Below, piece after piece: positions 1 to 5,027 of a stretch of DNA of 7,645 bases. The stretch spans positions 1 through 7,645 of the forward strand of contig CBDUUP010000222.1 of assembly GCA_965370435.1 (NCBI GenBank), written 5' to 3'. The stretch's first letter is position 1; every line of letters starts with the position of its first letter. Source of the stretch: CBDUUP01 sp965370435 (lineage in GTDB: Bacteria > Chloroflexota > Anaerolineae > Anaerolineales > UBA11579). The notes beneath the pieces were generated by a model that was not told the DNA's origin, made no database searches, and saw only the letters and a list, made by a program, of their open reading frames with translations. Made by a program: the position numbers and the translations under genes.

Positions 1-249
1 GAAGAGTGGCGGGTGGTGTCCTTCATTAATCCTAAAAACTCAATCGCCCAGATCGGCCGAGCCTCCAAGATGAACGAACTGGAGATCCGCCGCATCGTCT
101 ATGGACTGCTGCAAGCCGGGCTGGTCGAATTGGTCCGCTCAAAAGGAGCGCCTCGGCCTAAACCGAAAGTTGCCGCCCTGCCCACCGCCAGCAAAGAAGA
201 GCAAATATCCCTGGTCAACAAGATCATTGGCCGCATTAAATCATTATAA
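1..249 (+). CDS. C-terminal end of a winged-helix (DUF4388-like) protein, 5' partial
   Basis: The frame is open from the first base and ends in TAA at 247-249, so 82 C-terminal residues are visible and the true start lies upstream. The GTG codons at 13 and 16 are internal. The visible part reads like a small winged-helix domain. Its helix-turn-helix core (NSIAQIGRASKMNELEIRR) is followed by YGLLQAGLVELVR and then a basic, Ala/Pro-rich tail. This pattern is familiar from the C-terminal helical module of DUF4388 (PATAN-associated) proteins, which in bacteria often accompany small GTPases and two-component proteins. DNA binding is possible but not shown, because such modules also serve as protein-protein adaptors. 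It lies 40 bp upstream of a CvnD-like GTPase, a layout comparable to CvnC (DUF742) and CvnD in conservons. The domain assignment is moderate because the N-terminal part is missing. Confidence 0.72.
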   Translation, partial: EEWRVVSFINPKNSIAQIGRASKMNELEIRRIVYGLLQAGLVELVRSKGAPRPKPKVAALPTASKEEQISLVNKIIGRIKSL

Positions 250-275
250 GCATCCTTTATTATTATCAAATTAAT

Positions 276-280
276 AAGGA
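276..280 (+). promoter_or_regulatory. Ribosome binding site of the small GTPase gene
   Basis: AAGGA lies 9 nt before the ATG at 290, inside a 40-bp AT-rich spacer, and supports this start. The spacer is much AT-richer than the flanking genes and could hold an internal promoter, but I see no convincing -35/-10 pair. Confidence 0.6.
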
Positions 281-289
281 CAAGGCTTT

Positions 290-829
290 ATGCAAACAGT
301 CAAGATGGTAGTCACAGGCCCGTTCAGCGCCGGGAAGACCGAATTCATCCAAACGGTCAGCGAGATCGATGTGGTCTCGACCGAGAAAAAGATCAGTTCG
401 GAGGCTGAACGAATCAAGAACACCACCACCGTCGCTATGGACTTCGGCCGCATCACCGTAGACGACGATCTGGTGCTCTATCTATTCGGCACGCCCGGCC
501 AAAAGCGCTTCGATTTCATGTGGGAGATCCTCTCCGAAGGCATGTTGGGCTTCATCGTCATGGTGGACAGCGCCCGCCCAGAGACCTTCCGGGAAGCGCG
601 CAGCATCCTGGAGACCTTCCGCGCCTACGCGCCCACGCCTTACGTAGTAGCGGCCAACAAACAAGACCGCGATGACGCCTGGGAGCTTGAAGATATGCGC
701 ATCGCCCTCCGGCTGGATCCCAACATCAAGTTCTTGCCTTGCGTCGCCGTAGACAAGGACTCGGTAAAAGAAGTCTTATTGGAACTGCTCTACAGTATTT
801 TAACTGAGATGGAAGCAGGCGAGGGGTGA
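290..829 (+). CDS. CvnD/MglA-related small Ras-like GTPase (COG2229 type)
   Basis: This 179-residue protein is a single G domain. The P-loop GPFSAGKT is at residues 10-17, the switch I threonines TTTVAMDFGR are at 45-54, the G3 region LYLFGTPGQKRF is at 63-74 and the base-recognition motif NKQD is at 123-126. The G3 motif reads GTPGQ rather than the classical DTAGQ, so the usual Asp is Gly67 while Gln71 is kept. The stretch TTTVAMDFGR...DDDLVLYLFGTPGQ with RFDFMWE after it is typical of the Streptomyces CvnD group and related bacterial GTPases, which act as cytoplasmic switches controlled by roadblock/LC7 partners and kinase-like proteins. No roadblock gene lies in the window, but one may sit upstream. 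The length fits a minimal G domain without a lipidation or membrane signal. The hydrolase gene starts 26 bp downstream, which suggests cotranscription. I am confident in the family but cannot tell the process it controls. Confidence 0.93.
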   Translation: MQTVKMVVTGPFSAGKTEFIQTVSEIDVVSTEKKISSEAERIKNTTTVAMDFGRITVDDDLVLYLFGTPGQKRFDFMWEILSEGMLGFIVMVDSARPETFREARSILETFRAYAPTPYVVAANKQDRDDAWELEDMRIALRLDPNIKFLPCVAVDKDSVKEVLLELLYSILTEMEAGEG

Positions 830-844
830 TCCCTCTCCCTGATT

Positions 845-850
845 AGGCGG
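845..850 (+). promoter_or_regulatory. Ribosome binding site deciding the GTG start of the hydrolase
   Basis: AGGCGG lies 5 nt before the GTG at 856. An in-frame TAG at 844-846 excludes any longer N-terminus, so the GTG start is well supported. Confidence 0.6.
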
Positions 851-855
851 TCTAC

Positions 856-1653
856 GTGTCTTCAATCACTACAGACCAAGGTATCGTCCATTACGAGGTG
901 TTTGGTCGAGGCCGTCCAGTGATCCTGCTGCACGGCTGGCTTGGGTCTTGGGGCACCTGGCAAGAGACCATGGCCTACCTGGGCAAATATTACCGCACCT
1001 ACGCGCTCGAATTCTGGGGGTTCGGTGAATCGGCCAAAAAACGAGACACCTACGCCATTCACGATTTTGTCAGCCTGGTAGATCAATTCATGGAGCAGTT
1101 GGGCATCCGGCAAGCCCCGCTGGTGGGCCACAGCATGGGCGGAACAGTGGCCCTCTCCGTCGCCATTGAACTCCCCAAACTGGTGGAGAAAGTCGTCGTC
1201 ATCGGCTCCCCCATCGAGGGGAAATCCCTGACCCTGATGCCCACCCTGGCCGGATACCGCCCGGTCGCCTTCGTCGTCCACAACGCCATGTGGGCGCTCA
1301 AACTGGGCCTGCGCCTCTCGGCGCCCTTCATCACCCGGGACCGGCGCTGGGCCAGCATGATAAACCGAGACCTCTCCCGCACCACGCTAGATTCTTTCCT
1401 CATGAGCATCGCCTCCCTGCGCCAAACCGACCTGCGCCCCCTCCTGGGCCAGATCAAGGTGCCGGTGCTGGGCATGTACGGGGTCAAAGACGTAATCGTC
1501 CAATCCACCCAGTGGCAGCCCCTCTTGAAAGGCGTGCCCAACGCCCGCATAGACCGTCTCCAAAATGCCGGGCACTTTCCCATGCTGGATATCCCCGACG
1601 AGTTCATGGAAAGATTGCACAGCTTTTTGGATGGCAGGAAACCGGTCTTATGA
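856..1653 (+). CDS. Alpha/beta-fold hydrolase
   Basis: This 265-residue protein is a cytoplasmic alpha/beta hydrolase with no signal peptide. The oxyanion-hole motif HGWLG is at residues 26-30 and GHSMGG is at 91-96, with Ser93 as nucleophile. The acid is probably Asp212 in YGVKDVIV, and the catalytic His is His240 in NAGHFPMLD. The length and the FWGFGES segment after strand 4 fit the large family of esterases, lipases, haloalkane dehalogenase-like enzymes and C-C bond hydrolases. A cap region of about 120-190, rich in Leu, Ala and Arg, suggests a hydrophobic substrate, but the substrate cannot be read from the sequence. The start is GTG with AGGCGG upstream. The stop overlaps the next start as ATGA, so its translation is probably coupled to the V4R gene. 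A link to a lipid or thioester substrate is a guess from the neighbours. Confidence 0.93.
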   Translation: MSSITTDQGIVHYEVFGRGRPVILLHGWLGSWGTWQETMAYLGKYYRTYALEFWGFGESAKKRDTYAIHDFVSLVDQFMEQLGIRQAPLVGHSMGGTVALSVAIELPKLVEKVVVIGSPIEGKSLTLMPTLAGYRPVAFVVHNAMWALKLGLRLSAPFITRDRRWASMINRDLSRTTLDSFLMSIASLRQTDLRPLLGQIKVPVLGMYGVKDVIVQSTQWQPLLKGVPNARIDRLQNAGHFPMLDIPDEFMERLHSFLDGRKPVL

Positions 1654-2288
1654 ACGCCAGCCTCCCGGCCACGACAGCCTATCAGTACTCCGGTCAAATG
1701 GGCCGGATACTCTTACTAGGCCTGGAAGAGATCCTGGGCCGCAGCGGGACCAACGCCCTCCTCAACGCGGCTCGCCTGGACGGTTACACCGGCGATACCC
1801 TGCCGGACGCTTCCCAATGCGCGTTCACGTTTGAAGAGATCAGCCAGATCCACCTCGCCCTGGAAAGCCATTACGGGCTTCAGTGCGGGCGGGGCCTGGC
1901 CCTCCGAGCCGGGCGAGCCAGCGCCAAACACGGCCTATTTGCGCTGGAGCCGGTCACCAGCGCCACCGATCTCGCTTTCCGCCTGCTTCCCCTGCATAAG
2001 AAACTGCGGGGCAGCCTCACTGCCCTGGCCGAAGCCTTCAACGGCCTGACTGACCAAAAAGTGCGCCTGGAGGAACAACCCGATCATTTTCTGTGGACCA
2101 TTGAACGCTGCCCCTTCTGTTGGGGCCGCCGCACCGAGTCCCCCGCCTGCCACCTGGCCGTAGGCATTCTGCAAGAAGCCCTGTATAATGTCAGCGGCGG
2201 CAGGACCTTTATGGTAGAAGAGACCCTCTGCATCGCTGCCGGAGACTCGACCTGCGCCATCCAGATAGATAAACGACCGTTGGACTGA
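1650..2288 (+). CDS. V4R (4-vinyl reductase) domain protein
   Basis: The start is the ATG at 1650, which overlaps the hydrolase stop (ATGA) and has AGGA at 1636-1639. The frame is open much further upstream, but that stretch lies inside the hydrolase gene and reads as Pro/Arg-rich shadow sequence. The protein has 212 residues. The C-terminal half matches the V4R pattern: CPFC (Cys154, Cys157), ACH (Cys167, His168), a hydrophobic helix LAVGILQEAL, then VEETLC (Cys194), AAGDSTC (Cys202) and a final short strand. V4R domains are small-molecule-binding modules first noted in XylR/DmpR-type regulators and BchJ, and are thought to bind hydrocarbons or other hydrophobic ligands. The cysteines may hold a metal. 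V4R shares its fold with the TRAPP subunit Bet3. The N-terminal half (about 10-110) is helical and matches nothing I can name. There is no DNA-binding, AAA+ or membrane region, so this is a stand-alone sensor, carrier or adaptor. An actual reductase activity should not be assumed from the domain name. Confidence 0.85.
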   Translation: MNASLPATTAYQYSGQMGRILLLGLEEILGRSGTNALLNAARLDGYTGDTLPDASQCAFTFEEISQIHLALESHYGLQCGRGLALRAGRASAKHGLFALEPVTSATDLAFRLLPLHKKLRGSLTALAEAFNGLTDQKVRLEEQPDHFLWTIERCPFCWGRRTESPACHLAVGILQEALYNVSGGRTFMVEETLCIAAGDSTCAIQIDKRPLD

Positions 2289-2301
2289 GAAAACAGTCGC
2301 C

Positions 2302-3582
2302 ATGTTCAAAATCATCCTTCACGACGACCGAGACATCCACCCCTTCAACGAGACGGCCCGCAATCTGCGCATCCTGAATAAGCCGCTCTGGCTCTACCAG
2401 CGCGACCTCCTGGCCGGAATAACCGACCGGGAAGTCGAACTCCCCGATGGCGCCGCCCTGCCCCAGACCGACCAACCCTGCATCATCTACCGGGACAATC
2501 TATTCTTCGACGCCGAATACATCCAAACCTTCCTGAAGGCCGCCCAGAAGCGCACCGGCCCCAGCCGGGCCGCCTTCCGCCCCGACGATAAGGCCTTCAG
2601 CCAACACGCCCTGCCCCTCTCCACCTCCTACACCCCCGCCGGAGGCCTCTACCTGGCCGACCTATGGTTCTACCCCAACGGCACCCTGGACGAGCGCGAA
2701 TGCGAACCCCTCATCATTGATCTGCAATCCCGCGAAGTCGGCTACTATCACATCCCCACCTACATGGCGACCGAGCAGGGCGACCTGACCTTCCAGGTGC
2801 CCCTGCGCGTCCTGGCCGCCATCGATTCCTGGGTCCACATCTTCATCGCCGACATGGTTTTTGGGTTGTTCTCCAGCGTGGCCCGTTACGAGGAAAAGCT
2901 GGAAAACCCCTTCTACAAAATGAAGGTGCTGGGCAAGGCGCTGTATGAGGGGAAACAGGTGCTCTCCTGCTCCGAACTGGTCCAAATTGGCCGCAACTGC
3001 ACCATCGCGCCCAGCGCCGTCATCAGCGGCCCGGCCATCATCGGCAATAACGTCACCATCGAAGCCGGGACCGTGATCGACAACTGCATCATCGGCGACA
3101 ACGTCACCATCTCTCAGGGCTGCGAATTGATGCTCTCGGTGATCGGGGACGGCGCTTTCCTGCCCTTCCGGGCCTCCCTCTTCATGACCACCCTGATGGA
3201 AAACAGCATGGTGGCCCAGAACACCTGCCTGCAAATGTGCGTGATCGGGCGGGACACCTTCGTGGGGGCCGGTTCCACCTTCACCGATTTCAACTTGCTC
3301 CCCTCCCCCATCCGCGCCTTGAACGGGCACGGGGAGTTGGCTCTCTCTGGCCGTCCGGTGTTGGGCGGTTGCGTGGGCCACAACTGCCGCCTGGGATCCG
3401 GCATGGTCGTATACCCGGCCCGCACCATCGAATCGGACGTGGTCCTGGTGGCCTCCGCCGAGCGCAGGGTCATTGACAAAGACATCACCTTTGAAGAGAG
3501 CGACCACCACAACCTGAGAGCCGCCGACCTGCACCAACGCCTCTACCCCCGCCGCAGCGAAACCGCCACCGAATCCTGGTAA
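2302..3582 (+). CDS. Left-handed beta-helix (hexapeptide repeat) protein with nucleotidyltransferase-like N-terminal half
   Basis: This 426-residue protein starts 13 bp after the V4R stop, with only a weak GAGA (2287-2290) as ribosome binding site. Residues 228-272 are clear hexapeptide repeats (IGRNCTIAPSAVISGPAIIG, then VTIEAGTVIDN and IGDNVTISQG). Further turns lie around 276-286, 302-326 and 352-392, so the C-terminal half forms a left-handed beta-helix as in GlmU, GlgC and sugar acyltransferases. The repeat is interrupted at about 287-300 and 327-350, where loops probably project. The N-terminal half (1-220) begins MFKIILHDDRDIHPF with ARNLRIL soon after, vaguely like the sugar nucleotidyltransferases fused to such helices. 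I cannot find the glycine-rich GxGTRM nucleotide-binding signature, so catalysis is uncertain. A conserved-looking FYKMKVLGKALYEG links the halves. There are no membrane segments. Sugar-nucleotide or acyl transfer, or a purely structural role, are all possible. Confidence 0.82.
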   Translation: MFKIILHDDRDIHPFNETARNLRILNKPLWLYQRDLLAGITDREVELPDGAALPQTDQPCIIYRDNLFFDAEYIQTFLKAAQKRTGPSRAAFRPDDKAFSQHALPLSTSYTPAGGLYLADLWFYPNGTLDERECEPLIIDLQSREVGYYHIPTYMATEQGDLTFQVPLRVLAAIDSWVHIFIADMVFGLFSSVARYEEKLENPFYKMKVLGKALYEGKQVLSCSELVQIGRNCTIAPSAVISGPAIIGNNVTIEAGTVIDNCIIGDNVTISQGCELMLSVIGDGAFLPFRASLFMTTLMENSMVAQNTCLQMCVIGRDTFVGAGSTFTDFNLLPSPIRALNGHGELALSGRPVLGGCVGHNCRLGSGMVVYPARTIESDVVLVASAERRVIDKDITFEESDHHNLRAADLHQRLYPRRSETATESW

Positions 3583-3663
3583 TCTAATGGGGCCAAGCTG
3601 GGGCAACAACCCTCTCCTTCAAAGCTGGCGAGCCATTCAATCCCTTCCCTGTCCGTCCATAAT

Positions 3664-3667
3664 GGAG
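3664..3667 (+). promoter_or_regulatory. Ribosome binding site of the WD40 lipoprotein gene
   Basis: GGAG lies 8 nt before the ATG at 3676. It sits in a 93-bp spacer after the beta-helix gene in which I see no clear terminator or promoter. Confidence 0.55.
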
Positions 3668-3675
3668 ATAGTCTC

Positions 3676-4779
3676 ATGAAGAAAACCATCACATTCCTCA
3701 TAATCGCCCTGGTTCTCGGGTTGGCGGGCTGTCAATCCACTTCCACGCCGACGCCCCCTGCCGCCACGCCCACCCTGCCGCCACCGACTTCCACGCTCAC
3801 GGCAACACCCACACTCTCCCCAACCCCGACCTTCACGCCCACGGATACGCTAACCCCCACCCCGACCTTTCTTCCGCCGCTGGCTGTCATCCAGCCTTCT
3901 ACAGCCAACCAATTGATGCCCCTGCATAGTCTCACTGGGCATTCTGACTCTGTATCAGGTTTGGCTTTCTCTCCTGATGGGCAAATATTGGCATCCGGAA
4001 GCCTTGACACTACCGTAATACTTTGGGACGCAGCAACCGGGGAAGAAATTCGCACCCTTCCCGGACATGCGGATACGTTTCTGAGTGTGGCTTTCTCCCC
4101 GGATGGACAGACCTTAGCAGTGAGAAGCGGTTCTGAAATCATACTTTGGGATGTGGCAAGCGGGCAAGAAATCCGCACCATAAATGCGCAATATACGTCT
4201 TGGGGTGCAGCTTTCTCTCCCGATGGGCAGATGTTGGCTTCGGGAGGGCCGGAAAATTCCATAATACTCTGGGACGTGGCAAGCGGGCAAGAAATCCGCA
4301 CGCTTCCCGGACATTCGGATTTGGTGAGCGATGTGGCTTTCTCTCCTGACGGGAAGTTGCTGGCATCAGAAAGCCATGACCATACCATAATACTCTGGGA
4401 TGTGGCCACTGGGGAAAAGTTCCGCACCTTAGATGGTGTTCATATGGCTTTCTCCCCCGATGGGCAGATCTTAGCGGTGACAGATGGTGACAAAATCAAG
4501 CTTTCTGAAGTGGCAACGGGGCAGGTAATCCGTGCGCTTTCCGGGCATTCGGCGGAGGTAGCGATTAGTCTAGCTTTTTCCCCAGACGGGCTGTTGCTGG
4601 TTTCGGGGGGATTTGACAGTATCATCAGTCTATGGAACGTGGAAACCGGGCAGGAAATCCACACACTTTCCGGACATCCGGAATTGGTGTTAGGTGTGGC
4701 TTTTTCCCCAGACGGATTGTTGCTGGCCTCCAGCAGCATGGACGGATTGGTTATCTTGTGGGGTGTGCCGGAGGAGTGA
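3676..4779 (+). CDS. Secreted lipoprotein with seven-bladed WD40 beta-propeller
   Basis: This 367-residue protein opens with a lipoprotein signal: basic MKK, a hydrophobic core, and lipobox LAGC with Cys19 as the lipidated residue. Residues 20-69 are a Thr/Pro/Ser-rich linker of the TPTPTFTPT type common in Chloroflexota surface proteins. Seven WD40 repeats follow at about 86-127, 128-168, 169-209, 210-251, 252-287, 288-330 and 331-367, each carrying the AFSPDG turn, which is enough for one closed propeller. Blades 1, 2, 4, 6 and 7 keep the GH dipeptide. Blade 3 lacks GH, and blade 5 is short (36 residues) and has SEV in place of the WD-type end. The last blade stops at LWGVPEE, so closure is tight. 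Blades 2 and 3 share a 26-base identical stretch, which suggests recent duplication. The gene is AT-richer than its neighbours and stands alone between spacers. It is probably a protein-binding scaffold on the outer face of the membrane, with an unknown partner. Confidence 0.93.
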   Translation: MKKTITFLIIALVLGLAGCQSTSTPTPPAATPTLPPPTSTLTATPTLSPTPTFTPTDTLTPTPTFLPPLAVIQPSTANQLMPLHSLTGHSDSVSGLAFSPDGQILASGSLDTTVILWDAATGEEIRTLPGHADTFLSVAFSPDGQTLAVRSGSEIILWDVASGQEIRTINAQYTSWGAAFSPDGQMLASGGPENSIILWDVASGQEIRTLPGHSDLVSDVAFSPDGKLLASESHDHTIILWDVATGEKFRTLDGVHMAFSPDGQILAVTDGDKIKLSEVATGQVIRALSGHSAEVAISLAFSPDGLLLVSGGFDSIISLWNVETGQEIHTLSGHPELVLGVAFSPDGLLLASSSMDGLVILWGVPEE

Positions 4780-4848
4780 CAAGGGAAATATATTTTTAGA
4801 CAAGCCCTCAGGAAAATGCGTAAAGATTTTTTAAATTATTTTTGTTTT

Positions 4849-4890
4849 TCTCTGCGTTTTCTCCGTGTTCTCCGCGTCTCTGCGGTGAAA
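4849..4890. repeat. Degenerate tandem intergenic repeat of TCTCTGCGT / TCTCCGCGT type
   Basis: About four units of 9-10 bases are visible: TCTCTGCGTT, TTCTCCGTGT, TCTCCGCGTC and TCTGCGGTGA. On the other strand it reads TTTCACCGCAGAGACGCGG and continues with ACACGGAGA and ACGCAGAGA. I recognise this kind of sequence from intergenic regions of many unrelated environmental bacteria, where it recurs in many copies, but I cannot count copies here. It is non-coding. The part CCGCGTCTCTGCGG can form a short hairpin. Confidence 0.65.
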
Positions 4891-4904
4891 TCTTTGCAGT
4901 TTTT
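4880..4904 (+). terminator. Possible weak Rho-independent terminator after the WD40 gene
   Basis: CTGC at 4880-4883 can pair with GCAG at 4896-4899, extended inward by two G-U pairs, and is followed directly by TTTTT at 4900-4904. The stem is short and the site is about 100 bp after the stop codon, so support is weak. It overlaps the tandem repeat, which also offers a competing CCGC/GCGG hairpin. Confidence 0.25.
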
Positions 4905-5012
4905 CCCTAGTTCCACAACCCCAAACAAAAAGCCCCCCCCCAGCTACAAATTCCCTATCACATAATCCTCCCCAAACTGTAACGCAACTTCCACCCAATA
5001 GCAACACACTCC

Positions 5013-5024
5013 TGGTAATATTAT
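5013..5024 (+). promoter_or_regulatory. Extended -10 promoter element placed for a leaderless transcript
   Basis: TGGTAATAT at 5013-5021 fits the extended -10 pattern TGnTAnnnT, with an overlapping TATTAT at 5019-5024. Transcription starting 6-7 nt after the hexamer would begin at or next to the GTG at 5028. No Shine-Dalgarno sequence is visible before that GTG, which agrees with a leaderless start. There is no recognisable -35 box. Confidence 0.4.
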
Positions 5025-5027
5025 AGT

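Larger units (their letters stand above)
4780..5027. other. Intergenic spacer with T-rich tracts, repeat, C-run and promoter-like end
   Basis: This 248-bp stretch has no plausible gene. From left to right it holds an AT/T-rich segment (4826-4849), a degenerate tandem repeat (4849-4890), a possible weak terminator (4880-4904), a run of nine C (4933-4941), an A/C-rich low-complexity stretch, and an extended -10-like box just before the next gene. Its base composition is clearly unlike the flanking coding DNA. Confidence 0.8.

Noticed and set aside
1290..1649. Longer N-terminus for the V4R protein
   Set aside because: The upstream open stretch overlaps the well-supported hydrolase gene and translates to Pro/Arg/His-rich sequence. 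The ATGA overlap at 1650 gives a natural start.
2662..3609. Minus-strand open frame of 315 codons
   Set aside because: It is antisense to the beta-helix gene with Gly/His/Val/Asp-rich nonsense composition, and is best explained as a codon-bias shadow.
3635..3663. Promoter before the WD40 gene using CATAAT at 3658-3663
   Set aside because: The resulting transcript would start after the GGAG ribosome binding site, and there is no acceptable -35 box.
3676..4779. Repeats in the WD40 gene as a CRISPR array or mobile repeat
   Set aside because: The repeats are in frame, about 41 codons long and encode propeller blades, with no unique spacers between identical units.
4813..4849. Terminator formed by the A- and T-rich tracts after the WD40 gene
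   Set aside because: Only a weak AAAAT/ATTTT pairing is possible and no GC-rich stem precedes the T tracts.
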